From NCBI GenBank assembly GCA_020055645.1, contig CM034549.1, positions 23,209,930 through 23,273,929 of the forward strand: a DNA stretch of 64,000 bases, in the 5' to 3' direction. Numbering within the stretch: the first letter of the stretch is position 1; the number at the start of each line of letters is the position of its first letter. A program made the position numbers and the translations under genes. Of the stretch, positions 1 through 13,420 are shown piece by piece. A model generated the notes under the pieces. It saw nothing but the letters and a program-made list of their open reading frames with translations. It did not search any database and was not told the origin of the DNA. Source of the stretch: Tomocerus qinae (taxonomy: Eukaryota > Arthropoda > Collembola > Entomobryomorpha > Tomoceridae).

Positions 1-95
1 AACTAATTAACTACTATCAAAAACACTCACATGTCATTTGCATGTCTGCTCCATAAAATATTGTATGTGAGATAATTGTTCTTTCTATTATCTAG

Positions 96-3000
96 CCTAC
101 TGCAAGTATCCTGGAAGTATTGACAATGGCAGAGTTCTCCTTGTTGGAAACATGGGATTGTATGATTACAGAAATTACGTCACCAAAGTTGCAAATAATA
201 GACAGATCATGTTCGAATGCGATAGAGGATTCATACTTGCTGATGGACCTCAAGGAAAAACTTGTATTCGTGGCGAATGGGCTCCTAAAACCGATCCACC
301 AAGGTAACTTTTTTTCCTTCTATCCACTGGACATTTCCTAGAAGCGTTTGCACAGTATTAAATGGTCATTCACTGTAAACATTTTCTCCTAAATTTTTCT
401 ATTAAAGGGTACTAAAATTACATCCCAAGACTCTTTTCAATTTAAAATTTAATGGAGCATTTTACTTTTCTGAGTCTTAATTCTTGTAAATTATTCATAC
501 AGATTTTCATTTTCTCCTCCATTTTCCTGCAATATGCATATCTCAAATTATATCCACTCCAAAGAGATTATGGGAATATGATTGACCTCGGTTGTGGCTA
601 GTCATAAGTACTCTGAAGAAACTAGAAACCCATTTTTGCGAAGAAATTCGTAGAAATCTGTAAAATGAGCCATGGGTTATAAAAACCTTTGTTAACTATT
701 GGGGTAATATGAATCGAGTTGTTGTACGATGGCCAGGCCACTTCACTCCGGTTTCTTCTCAATGGTTACTAAATAATTGTGACTTTCTTTCCTTTCTTGG
801 AAAATAGAGAAAGGGCAGACCACCATAGTATAAAAATTTTTACTTGTTATTTTACTTTCACCATTTTCACTTACCCAAGGCTCTACTTATCCCATTTCCC
901 ACTATTTGCACTTTGTTCAAATATTGAACAGATATTGAAACAATTGTAGATGCGACCCGAGTCAACATCCCAGTTTCCGGTGGTTCCGGTCAGTGAGGAA
1001 AAAGCGTCGTGCGATTAAAACAGGTGGTAGTACCTCTCTTAAAGTATAGATTGTTTTACCGCATGTTCTATTTACCCAGTTGTTTTTCTTTCGATCAGAA
1101 GTAAATCAAATTTCTTGACAACTTAGGTAGTAGTATTGTAAGGAATAAGCCTGGCGGCGGAGGAGGTGGTGGAGGTGCTCCAAGACGAACTAACAAAAAG
1201 AACAGGAAACAAGGAGAAGAAGATGAGTACGAATTCGGTATGTCTGTTTTAATTTTATTCAGAGTTAAAGTCATTTTTAATTAGTTTTAGATTATATTGC
1301 TAATGATATAATGTTTAATTTAAAGCCCCTCCTGTTTGCGATAATTTGGATCATGACCAGTACATTCAGACACAAGTTATCAAGAAAGGGGAAGCAGAAA
1401 ATGAGACTTTCTCCGCGGGTGCAATTGTTAAAGTGAGCTGCACACAAGGGTTTGGAGTTAATTTGCCAAATGAGACGGTTCAATGTGTAGATGGGAAGTG
1501 GAAGCCGAAAATTCCTCAATGTAGCGCTTGTAAGAACTTTCTTTCTTAAAGGCCTTCTCTGGTATATGTGTAGTTTGACATTGCCAAGTATATAATTAAC
1601 AATATATTTTAACCAAAGTGTATTCATTTAAGGTTCATTTAATAAATCACCAAAATTAATTAACTTTTGTGAAACTTAAACCAGTACCGTGCAAAGTTCC
1701 ATACATAATCCACGGAACATTCTACAACGGTAGCAAAGCACTTGTGTTTCTAGAGCCTGTGAAACACACGAAAAATGTGGAACTCCGTTGCAGTAAAGGA
1801 TACTTGTTGAAAGGCCCAAAGTTACTCAAATGTTGGTTTGGAGAATGGGACGTGTCAGAAGCTCCGGAATGTGTACCAGGTACAGAAATATAAAATTTAC
1901 AAAATAAAATTTACAAAAATCAATGCAATGGCTTATGCGCCCTTATCCGAAATGTGTCTCTGAATTCGTGTTCCTTCTGCCCACACTTCCAATGTTCTGC
2001 AATGCTTTTGCGTTGCAAATCTGGCCTGATGGTGACTTGTTTAAATCACAATTTGCTCTGAATTGCCGTTATGTCTGTAATCAACTCTCCATTACCAATT
2101 TTTTACACCAGTAATGACATTGGGATTGATTACTACATGTAGCTTTAATAGAACATAGTCATAGACCCATAGTTATGTAGATCAAGTCGATAGAGCAGTG
2201 TATAGTCAAAAGAAAGGCGTGTAGAATAGGAAACATGCATATTATTGTTGTTACTAATGCTTTTCCATCTACTACTAACGATATGTGTAGCACTTTAAGT
2301 TGGATGGTTAAACTACATCTATTCATGTCGTAAATGTTTACTGCACTCCGCACTGCATATTTCCCTAGATTTGATCTTCATGATTAAATCTAACTGTCGT
2401 ATTCGTATTTCGTATGCCTCCTGTCTCACGGTCATTTTTCAAATCTTTTAGAAGGACAATAATTGGTAGTCTCTCGCTTTGTACTTACCTACCTTACTAT
2501 ACTAAAATCAAGATTCATTTGAATAATTTCTAACGGAATCCTTTCTCTCGCTTGGTTATTTTATGCAAGCAGCACCCTGCTTGATACCACCTCTTGATTA
2601 CGGATCTTACGCAAACGGATATCGAACTGGTTTGACCGTGGCTCATGGCACTGAGGTATAACTACATCCTGTTTTCAGATTTTGGTATAGAGTTTTTCAC
2701 CAATAGTACCCTTAGTAAAAAAAGAGACGTCTCCTAATTTCAAGGTTGTTATAGATAAAAATAGACCAATTTTAGCGATAGCACGACTTTGTGAACGATA
2801 GCCATAGAACTGACTTTCTTTCACTGTTAAAAATAGAAAGGTAGCAAAATAACAATCGTTAGCCCGAATATTAGAAGTAGAACAGTGCACGAGATGAACC
2901 AATAACTGTGACGTTTCATGTAATAGCTTTATGTGATCTGTTGCAATTTGGTTTGAAACAGGTCGATTACTCATGTTCAAGTGATTTTCGTAAGATGATC

Positions 3001-6000
3001 CATGGCCCAAGCAGATGCCACCTTGGCGATTGGAGAGTGCATAAGCCAATGTGTCTTCATCCTTCAATACCTCTTAATTATTCTGTTCCATTAGATGCAG
3101 ATCAAGACCATTTTGGGGGAGATGGGCGAGGTGATAGAAAGAAAAAACCAGGCAAAGATTCTGGATCCCGTGGCTCAAGCCCATACTACTCAAATGTCAA
3201 ACGCTCTTGTGGAAGTCCACCGAAGGAGAAAGGAGCAATTGTGTATTTAGAGGGGAAACCAATCGATTATGAGACAGAATTTAGGTAACATGGATAATAC
3301 TTAAGTACCCACTACATATAAGTAGGCTAGAAATTACATCTTCATCCTATCAGACATAAAAGTATATTACAACATCGACATACTTATATAGACTTTCTCT
3401 TTTCGCATAATATTAGCAACGCATGAACGAACAAAGCCATACGTTTTACGTCATTCGTCCTTTAAGGTATATGGATTAGAGACTACTATATATATAATAA
3501 TAATGGTCTGCGTCTTTTCATTTCTCATTCTTGACATAATATTGACGAACAACTCAAGTAGAACGAAGGAAATTCAATATTCTTGAAGGCAGAAATGTTG
3601 TGAATTGGAAAAGTGAAAGCTTTTTGTTGGAAAAGACTTATATTTCCATAGAGCACAGAAAAAGCTTCTTATTTAGAAAAGAGTAATCTCCGTTTGGAAA
3701 AGATAAATCTGTCTCTAGGAAAGAGAAAGCTTGCAGTATTTGCGGAATAGACTTGGAGATCCAAGTAAAAGATCTTCTTTATTTGGAAAACAGAAGGCTT
3801 TGTTTGGGAAAATATTTAGAAAGCTCACATATGAAAAGAGAAATATTTTAGCAGAGCTCATTCATATGTGATGGGAGAAAGCACAGTTTATTGGAAAGAA
3901 GCTTAAAGGCATCTCTAGAGGGTAACATCTGCAACATTTTAAAGCCGCACTATATCCATGTATTTACATAAATGTGACAGCTACGGGATTTTCATGCAAA
4001 GAACATTTTCAACTAATGAAAACAATTTTCTAAAGCTTTGCAGATGGAACAGAAGTATCTTTCAGGTGTGCTTCTGTCAAACCAAAGTCCAAAAACAGGT
4101 GGAAGATGAAATGTGACGATGGTACATGGAATGGAAATGCGCTACAATGCGGTATACGATCCTTTGTAATAATTGCAATTAGCATTAAAACGTAGACAAA
4201 CTGTTTAAAACAGATTTATACAACTGACAAAATCAGACACTTATTTTGCTTAGAATCATGTTGAAAACAATGGAAAATCCGTATTTTCATTTTCCTTTGC
4301 AACTCTTATTTTTGCAATTGGTTTTACAGAAGGGATAACAAACCCCGAAGCTGTAATTCAAGAGCTAATGAAAATGATTAATAGTTCTTGTATTTATCGG
4401 AAAGAGGAAAAACATGTAGTAACTTTTTTTCATGACCAAGAACTAACTAATGATTACTTAGATTTTCCTTCAAGTACAACATTGGTAAGCATATATTTCC
4501 TATACTGCTTAAGGGAATTTAGTATATAAGTTAATTACCACCACTCTCGTTATTTCATTAGATCTCCCGTTGCGTCGACATTGGAAAGTTTAAATTAGCT
4601 GGATCAGCGAAACGAAAGTGTATTTCTGGACAATGGCTCGGGGTGACTCCGAAGTGTGAAGGATTGAGTCAATACCACGATTATGCTCGTAATTTGTTTT
4701 GAGCAGAACTTTTTTACTAATGACTTTCTCTTTTGCAAACACAATAATGCACACGTAGATTTACAAACTTCCATCCTTTGTTCTATATAGGTAAATGTGG
4801 AAGCATTAGTTAAGTTTTTTAGCATGGTGCTTGCGAAGAAAAGGAGAAAGTTTACATTGATTAAAAGTTGTGAGCTCAATATATTGGAGCTTTCTCCTCC
4901 AGAAGTAAAACCGTTGAAGTTTTACGTCTGTGGAGAAACGGATAAAGTTTGAATTGATAAAAAGTTATGACTTCAGTTCAGTTTTCCTTTCTATGATAAT
5001 TGGAGAAAGTTTTGTTATTGGATGGTGTATAGAGAAAGCTCTTAAGTATTGAACATACACAACTACATTAAAACTAGCCCGTTAAAATGTAAGATTTGCT
5101 TTTCTTTCGTCAGTGGATAAATCTCCAACCATTCTCTTCCGCTACGTTAATGGTTCAATAGTTCAAAGTAACGACGGAAAACTGGTAGTGTACCCTGGAA
5201 CAACATTGCACATGGAATGTCTATGGATTCGAAAATTCGGTACACCAAAGTGGGAGATTTCTAATTCCCAACGGTAAGTTGAAACTGAACATACTTTCAC
5301 CAACTCTATCAAAAACAATTGTTTCTGTTTTCTACAAACTTCATTATCTTACCCAGCGAATATCGAGAAGGATGGACAGCAGAAGAAGGACGCGATTCTG
5401 CATTAGAATACCGACTAAGTATAGTCAATGCGCAAACAGAGGACACCGGTACTTACAATTGTGTCACTCCTGCGCGGCACGGCCATGAAATAAATATAAT
5501 AGTCAAAAGTAAGACTTTGACATTGACATAATCCTAAAATGAAAATACTCCAAAATGGGTCAAATTTAATTAACGATATCATTTTAAAGGTGTTGAATGC
5601 AAACCACTCCCTGAGCATCCAGATCTTGAATATTCATCAAATGAAACACTATTAGGCACAAACGTCACTTTTAAATGTCGCAGTGGCAATGCACTTGTGG
5701 GAGCTCAGTCTATTATATGCTCTGCTTCTGGTAAAATCAAATTAATATGTTTCTTCACCCGAAATTTCGATTGCTAGCAATAATTTGTAATTTAATTTAA
5801 TTTTGTAATTTAACATATTTCCAGGCAATTGGAGTTCTCCACTGCCCAAATGCGAAAGTAAGTAAAAGAAAAATTACATTTAATTATAAAAAAGTTGCTG
5901 TTTGTAATAACGCAGTAATAACATAACTCCCATGCTAATGCTTTCTCCGAGAGAAAGATTTGAGTTGAAAAACCTGTCTATGACTACACCTACTGATATA

Positions 6001-7236
6001 AATCTTGTATTGATTGGATAATTTTAAACTTAAGTTAAGTCAATTTTACAAATTGAATGCAAATGTCTAGCACTAATTTTGGTGTCGAAAACAGATATTG
6101 AGTGCCCGGATATTTCATTACTTCCGGCTATGGCACCCTTGGAGTACACTTCAGTCACCAAGAATGGAACTCTGAAGAGAAACGAAACTGCTCCTCCTAA
6201 AATCACGGTTTTAGGTAGAGATGTTGGAGGAAAAGTCAATTTCGGATGTCCACAAGGGTACATCGTGCAGGGAGCATCGGAAGCAACATGCCAACAAACT
6301 GGTTATATAATTTAAATAATTCACAAAAATGTAGGCCTTACAACCACAACTACTTAACTAGATTATATTTATATTTCATTCGATTAATTGCAGGAGAATG
6401 GTCATCAGCTATTCCCTTGTGTAAAGGTAACTAATAATGAATATATAATTTAATAATCCTAAATTGACAATCAATATTCTTAAATTATATATATTATATG
6501 ACCAAATAAAATTAAACAAAAAATTACATTTTTTGAATCCATAGAAGTTGAATGTCCATCACCTCTACCGGTAATTTTATTAGCGACCTTTCATTATTCT
6601 TATCCAGTAATGACAATATTGACATTTTTATGACTATGTATCAAAATCTTTTAGCCGGACAACGGGTACGTATCTGGTAATCCTCCATACAAAGCTGGAG
6701 ATCTTGCCCAATTCGAGTGCAATCAGAGCTACATGATGGAAGGGCAACCGATAGTTGCTTGCCAAGACAGTGGAACTTGGTCCAGATCATCAGCTGCTAA
6801 ATGTTAGTCAAATTAAGTTATATAGCCATTACATAAAATATAGAAGTCAAAATAAAATTAAGTACAAATATTTCTATTTTATAAGCTAGTTCCAAGAGAA
6901 ATAAGCTACTGTCTCTTTTGTCTGGAAAGGGAGAAAATTGTCATCATTTTTGAATATCAAATAACATTTGAATTCCTTTTGATCATAGGTGTACACGCCT
7001 GCACTTACCCTGGGACAATAATCGGAGGGACGATTTCTCAAGTAAAATTCTACTACACAATTGGAGAAACCGTTACTTTTGACTGCACTGACGGATACCA
7101 ACTTCATGGGGCAAGGATGTTACATTGTGTTAAAAATGGAAAGTGGTCGACGACTGTGCCAACGTGTACTCCCCATCATAATAATGACCACGACCGCTTA
7201 GTTTCCGGCTTAACACTCAATAGTAAAAGGTCATAA
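96..7236 (+). CDS. hig: Hikaru genki-like sushi/Ig secreted protein (5' end outside window)
   Basis: Exons: 96-303, 950-1023, 1127-1237, 1326-1529, 1685-1879, 2570-2655, 2962-3284, 4036-4151, 4330-4484, 4562-4688, 5114-5273, 5357-5508, 5590-5730, 5825-5857, 6095-6301, 6394-6426, 6545-6570, 6655-6802, 6989-7236 (TAA). All have AG/GT borders and matching phases. The product is a chain of sushi (CCP) modules, each with four Cys and a Trp before the last Cys. In order: one CCP, a basic then Gly-rich linker, about five CCP or CCP-like modules, one Ig domain (5114-5508, with the DTGTYNC signature), four CCPs, and a short polar tail. One Ig among CCPs is the architecture of insect Hikaru genki, a secreted protein of cholinergic synaptic clefts (family knowledge). 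The CCP count here looks higher than in the fly protein, so another neural CCP/Ig protein is possible. Donors at 6302 and 6803 are weak (GTTATA, GTTAGT). The signal peptide would lie upstream of the window. Confidence 0.75.
3600..3900 (+). repeat. Degenerate purine-rich repeats in hig intron
   Basis: Within the intron 3285-4035 a motif like TTTGGAAAAGA recurs about eight times at irregular spacing (near 3608, 3637, 3672, 3696, 3717, 3782, 3806 and 3890). Purines are concentrated on the coding strand. Similar GGAGAAAG motifs recur in the intron 4689-5113. The copies are too diverged to define an exact unit. It may be an old tandem repeat or splicing-enhancer-like sequence. Confidence 0.4.
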
Positions 7237-8711
7237 GATATTGGAAAAGCAGGTCATTTAGTATTTATAGCAAAAAATCTTAAAGAAATTATGCAAATTA
7301 ATACAAGCACAACGAGTTTGTAGTTTAAATTTCACCAATTAATATACATTAATAATATTGAAGAAATATACAGAAACACAGTAGTAGCATTCGTGTAACT
7401 TAAAGTTATTATTATTGTTACAGTCAAGTCAAAGATGCGGTTTTCAGTAGCTCATGATAATGATAATAAGCACGCTGTGAGGTAGTGAAGTTGTGTTATC
7501 AAAGCTATAAATTTAAAGTAATTTCATTCAGACAATTGCTCAGTTCCTTTTGTATCAGGTTGGTTTTAAAAACGCCTAAATTAATATTGTAATTTGTCAT
7601 ACAGATTTACAAATAATTTTTCTTTACAAAGCAATAAGTGAAACCATTTTGAACGGTAGAGGTTTGGCAAAGGATTTTTCCAATGAAAATACTTCAAAAG
7701 AGAATAAAAACTAGTACGTAGAATTATGAGTACATATTGAAAGGATAAAAATAATATATTTAATTTAATCTTTACCAGAACCGCGCACATAATTATATGT
7801 AGGTACCTCTACTTACAATGTAATACGTTTTTGAGACACCGTCTAGCAATATGTTTTTAAAACAGGTTTGCAATACGTTTTTGAAAGTCTTGTAATATTA
7901 CAGTTTTAAGCTAAATGTCCTTCATTTGTATGATTGACCATAATTTATGAAGTCAGAACCCTCCATACAGTCACACTTATCTCTCTACCTCTTATAATGC
8001 TCATCCAGCAAATCTTTTAACCATTTTAAATATTATTTAATACATTATTAGATGTTATTGTTAGATGAATTGAGTAGATAATGCAAAGGTTTTTTGACGT
8101 AAAAATCGACCATTACTATACTAAACGAAATTATGTAATCATAGTCTTAACAGAGCAGAGGACTCATCGCTATCTGTACACAATCTGCACGCAATATGTA
8201 ACACATTGTTTGCACTGAAATAAAAGTATAGTATAATATGTATACTATATATATGTATGCACTGTGCACTATACATGCACTCATTCCCTTTAATCCTACA
8301 TCACATTTGGGGTAAGGTTTTTAAACTTGGTCTTTGTTGGACAGGAAATGCAGATGATACTGAGAGCTAACTATAATACTAACAAATGGTTAACTTATTA
8401 CATTAGTTACTAATAAATAGTGGTATTAAAAACATCTAATTGAGATTGTATTTTTGTGTTCAACCCAGGGATTTGTGTCAAAATAACACTTAAGTAACAA
8501 CATTGCAAATTACAAAGTACTTCTTGGTTCCTACATTTATGTACCTACCTACTATACTTAACATTTAACAATAGCATATACTATCACTATCTCTATAATA
8601 TTATAATTGCCAAAATAATTATGCAAATTAATATGAATTGTGAGCACAGTGAGCAGATAACAGTTAATTGTTATTGGGAATTGCTCTTGACTTATAAGTG
8701 TGAATTACTTC

Positions 8712-8901
8712 TTTTTGAACGTATACCTATAAATAAAAAGCCTGTAGTACCACGTACTAACACTAAAATAAAAATTATTACTAGTATGTCTTTAGATAGG
8801 GGGATACCAGTCACGCACTTGTGTCATAACAATAATTTGTATTAGGAATACGTATTATATAAACATGACGCTAACTATTAGCAAATTCCCATTGTGATGA
8901 A
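8712..8901 (+). repeat. Interspersed repeat, copy 1
   Basis: This segment of about 190 bp is closely matched by 9510-9694 in the same orientation. It shares long blocks such as TACCACGTACTAACACTAAA and CATGACGCTAACTATTAGCA, with small indels between copies. No terminal inverted repeats or target duplications were recognised. Confidence 0.75.
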
Positions 8902-9509
8902 TGGACATGTACTGCAATTCACACATATACAAGAAAATTGTGTGATTTACTGGAGATCTCTTAACGGGTTCACAGTTTGATTGAAGTTGTTTGAAGTTTT
9001 GAAAATGATGAAATTCATATTATTATAGAAGTGACATACTTTACTTTCTAGTTACTACCCTCTAATCAAATATTTTTCTCTGAATAATTTAATTCATATT
9101 TATATTTGTCCTATCTATTTTAATTTCATTTTCACAAGCATAGCAGGAAAGACATTAATGTCGACCTATTATTGATTGGATATGATTTTCTTCAAGAAAC
9201 CTCAAGCATAATTTTAATGTTTAAAACAATTAAAATTACTTGTAGAACAGTGCATTGTGGCAATAAATTAAATTCTGGAATAGCCAGGTAGTTAATTAAG
9301 TGACCGTGATTTATACTTATCTTGAAGGTGCGTAATTATACATAGCATTAACGAACACAACTTCATTGTCATCATCATGTCTACATAAAAAACCAAATCA
9401 ACCCTTTAGAATATAAATATAGAAAATAATCAAGCTGTGTACCACGTGCTATTCACAAACAAACGAATAAATAAATCGTTGATGTTCAGTTGCAACTTCA
9501 AAGAAAGAC

Positions 9510-9694
9510 ATTTTGATTTGAACACTTATAAATAAAAAGCATGTAGTACCACGTACTAACACTAAAATACAAATTATTTCTACTATGTCTTTAGATAGGG
9601 GGATACCAGTCACTTGTGTCATAACAATTGTAGGAATACATATATATAACATAAACATGACGCTAACTATTAGCAAATTCCCATTGTGATGAAT
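9510..9694 (+). repeat. Interspersed repeat, copy 2
   Basis: Direct repeat of 8712-8901, about 800 bp downstream. It differs by scattered substitutions and short indels, so the duplication is not very recent. It is either two insertions of one family or a local segmental copy. Confidence 0.75.
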
Positions 9695-11127
9695 ATATTG
9701 AACACTAATCCAATCTCAGCAATTTCATTCATTACAAATTATCAAAGGCTTTACTTCCTATAGCAAAATTATAGACTCTACGTTTACACATTTCCTAGTT
9801 AGATTATTTTTGGCTCTAAACCTGAAGGATGATATTCAAATAGTTACTAACAGAAGCACTGAAAGAGCTCCTTCTGGGAAGAAGAGTTTAAACCTCAATA
9901 ATTATTAAGTCTTGAATTTTCATTGAAACATGACTCAAATCCACTCAATAATCATCAGCTAGTTAATTATTGTGACTTCTAAAGTTCTCCATGTAGGGTT
10001 GATATACTATAATTGTAAGGGGTACGGGTAAGTGCAGCGTAAGGCGACATTAAAAATTCATTATGTGTTAAAAATTGATGAAATTATTAGAAATGCTTCC
10101 ATATATTATTAAAGAATTACCTCGTACAAAAGTATTGTTTGAGCTGCCATATGAAAGCCAACATCCGTTTGGCTGAACTGAAGTGACAGACAGAGGCAAT
10201 CTTGTTGATGGCAGAGACTAAAGGGATTATTATTATATAAATACGGTAACGGTACCCAGAACAGAACTACCAGCACTACAAAATGACCATTGTTTTGTTT
10301 CTTTACTTACCAATCCGCTGTAACTGGTTAGATTATATTTTGATTCTGAGTGTCAGTCAGTTGAAGTCTCACGAATTGAATTCAGTCAATGGATTGTTTC
10401 CACTACGATGTTTTCACTCCTACACCCCGATCAAAAATAGTTATCATACAATCACATCATTGTCAAAATTCATTTAGTTTGTATTTGTAGAAAAATTTAC
10501 AATTAGATAGAATTCGTTCGTATTAATATAGGGATTGAACAATGAAGAATACATTATGTATATGACAATGACATGAATATTTAACTACAAAATTCTTTTG
10601 TATGACAAATGGTAAGATATTAAGTCAAGACAGCATGCGGCAAATACAGAGTATACATGACATGACAATAAAAAATAGTCATAATTTGTTAAAAAATTAT
10701 TATGCTTTGTATGCAAAGAATGAACGCAAAGACTACGACATTTTATGAACATAATATGCATAATCGTGTCCTTTATAAACCAATATACAATCAGTGACAT
10801 CATGACATAATTAAGATTATTTTAGAACAGTGAAATCTAAGTATGTTGCACATTGCATGAAGCCAGTAGCAATCCGAGTCAATTTCATGAATTTATGCTC
10901 CTCTCCTGGCTTCTTTTCTTCAATATGCCAAGTGCTTCCCTTTCTTCATCAAAAACGCCTCTGCTCGAAAATAAAAAATGATTTCTCGTTAGGCTTCACA
11001 GTACTTACTAGATACTCAATGTCATACCTTCTACATGATTACATGTCTACCTTGGAAATCTAGATGTAATTATGTATGTATATGTAAGACAAAATGCAAA
11101 TGCAACCAAAACCCGCCTTTCACTCAC

Positions 11128-13099
11128 CTTAACATCATTTCCGCCGTCGTTCTTTCCAAACCCCCCACCAAGATTTGAGTTCATTCCACCGCTAGATCCC
11201 CCTCCCATACCACTCATGTATCCTGAGTCGAAGCCACTATGTTTCGAAATATGCCATTTACTTTTGATGTACAAATATATGAACATGATCCTACTACTTC
11301 ACCTAAAATTAATGATTTCCGACGCCTACCTTTCGTAGTCGTAACCCCTGGAAGAGGAACTCTGCTGAAACTGTTTCATGAACATTCCCATAGTATTGTT
11401 CCAGCCATCCATACCCATGCTGCCCATATTGCCCATTCCAGATGCAGTATCTGCTCCTCCCAATGTATTGAATGGATTCATCTGCAACTGAGGGGCATTA
11501 AAGACGGATATATTACCCGGCTTAAGAATCCCGTATGAGGCCAGCAAGTTGGATGCAGCGATAATCTCCTGGATTGCTTTTGGTGGAAATCCAACATTCA
11601 GCAAATATGCTTTCATCCCTTCAATCATGTGTGGAGGTGGAGTATGACCATTAGAAATTGGAGGCCCGGCAAAAGTGCACCAGAAATGTACTTGTGGAGG
11701 ATATCCTGATGCAGTTGGAAAAGTTGGTGTATGTTGAGGTGGACCACCGCCACCACCTCCTCCTCCTCCTCCTCCACCGCCGCCACCTCCACCTCCACCT
11801 GTTCCTTGAGAACCTCCTCCATTTCCAGTATTATTACCACGATTCCAATTACCACGATCTGTAGGTATTAAATAAGCAAATAATTAGTATAGTACACAAC
11901 CATGCACTACTAAATAATTTTTTGCATAAATGTTCAAACTGTCGTACTTCCTCCGCCTCCTCCCCCACCTCCACCGCCGCCACCACCTCCATAATTCTTG
12001 GAATCATCGTAGTCGTCATTGTAATCTTCTCGTGATGACGAGTGATTTCCAGAATTAGTATAGTTTATTGTCAGACACGACGAACTTTGTGGATCTCCTT
12101 TGATAATTTCCAAAATAAGCTTTAGAGCTTTCTCAATGTTCTCCGGGTCGCCTAAACAAGAAAAATAAAACATTATTTATTGCATTAAATATTTCGAACA
12201 TTATCAACTACATAATATTTGTTATAAAAGCAATAATTATATAAATCATACTTTCATTATTTTGAATGGTCACGACTCTCTCATTAGTGGGCAATTGTTC
12301 GTTCTTTTGCGTCAGATTAATGTGGCAATTTGAATCTTCTTGAATGCTTTTAACACGGCTCCCGCCTTTCCCAATAATTAACCCAGCTGTGGCTTGTGGC
12401 ACGATCAAAGATAACTATAAATGCAAAAAAATGGTTTACCTACTGCATTCTAGTCTCTGGAAGAGTTCTTATTACATAAATCACTAGCATTAACAGTAAC
12501 AGAATACCTCTTTATCGGAAACAGATTTAGGTCGAGGATTTTTTGGAAACAAATCAGACGGAGAAGTCATTCTTTTAAAAATCACCATCGTTGCTATTAA
12601 CACGTTTGAAACTTTTCCAGACATAATTGCTACTCGGCTGTCAGTTCCTTTACATCAAATAATAGTTAATCCTTAACTTCATGTTATATTATTTTTATTT
12701 AAGTTTAAAGAATGCCTACCAGGGAAGACGTCATTTGCTTTTGACATTCTAATATGAACATTGTACTCCTTCTGAAGGTCTGATATATTTTGACCTCCTT
12801 TTCCAATTACAGAACCTGCAGTGGCCTGGGGTACCATGAATTTCAAATAAACAGCTTCAGGATCTAATACAAAGCAAAAATATTGATATTAAGGACTAAA
12901 ATGTCAAAAAATCATCAAAATTTAACAATGTAATTAGTTTCAATTAATTTCTTCATTCTTATAGAATCAAAGTCATTTAACCATTTAAAAAGCTAGGCTT
13001 TTTTTGTGGACTTCCGGAATAATCTCCTGCACTATCATTAGGTCTTTTCTTGCCGCCAGAATTTCCCCCCTCATGCTTTATGTCATTATTACCATCCAT
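11128..13099 (-). CDS. Nova/Pasilla-like KH-domain RNA-binding protein (3' end unresolved)
   Basis: Exons in transcript order: 13099-12982 (ATG at 13099-13097), 12863-12720, 12647-12508, 12414-12252, 12151-11948, 11858-11330, 11236-11128, the last followed by a strong GTGAGT donor. KH1 lies in exons 2-3 (SVIGKGGQN loop, DVFPGTDSRV) and KH2 in exon 4 and the start of exon 5 (LIIGKGGSR loop, GDPQSSSCL), as in neuronal Nova/Pasilla splicing regulators. Two polyglycine tracts follow (about 14 and 18 residues, coded near 11955-11991 and 11752-11799), then a helix-like segment ending in ASYGIL and a Gly/Met/Ser-rich tail. Nova proteins normally end with KH3, which I could not find. A polypyrimidine tract and CAG near 10966-10968 would give only a few more residues before a stop. 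The KH sequences are diverged, so this may be a paralogue rather than the main pasilla gene. Confidence 0.7.
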
Positions 13100-13420
13100 A
13101 TTGACAATTCACTTAGAACGATCTTGGCGAAGACAATTGAAGGTACTATTGGAAATAGCAACCTGTGATCTGAAAACAAACATAATATAGCCAATAATTG
13201 TTATGATATAGCTTAGAAAATATATCATTGTCCTATTATAAAAAATTCTGAAACACAAAATTGAAAATAACTTATTTCATTAGTTCATAGCTTTTGATCA
13301 AATGAAATAATTAAATAACATTAAATCTACTTACCTATAAGTATAACCCAATGTACAAAAGTTGTCAGTATTCCTGGACAAGTGTGATACTTCACAACGT
13401 TCTCGAAAAAACGTATTCTA
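13100..13420 (-). other. 5' UTR exons of the Nova-like gene
   Basis: On the minus strand the first coding exon appears to begin at 13169, after a TTTGTTTTCAG acceptor. An upstream non-coding exon appears to end at 13335 with a GTAAGTA donor. This places the promoter upstream of about 13.4 kb. The transcription start was not identified. Confidence 0.45.

Larger units (their letters stand above)
7237..11127. other. Gene-poor region after hig
   Basis: This stretch holds the hig 3' UTR (an AATAAA occurs at 8219-8224), AT-rich spacer and the duplicated repeats at 8712 and 9510. I searched both strands for a third KH exon of the neighbouring minus-strand gene and saw none. No other convincing coding exon was found. 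Confidence 0.55.

Noticed and set aside
10930..10968. Candidate terminal exon of the Nova-like gene on the minus strand
   Set aside because: A good pyrimidine tract and CAG exist, but the phase-compatible readings give only a few residues before a stop, so I did not add it to the CDS.
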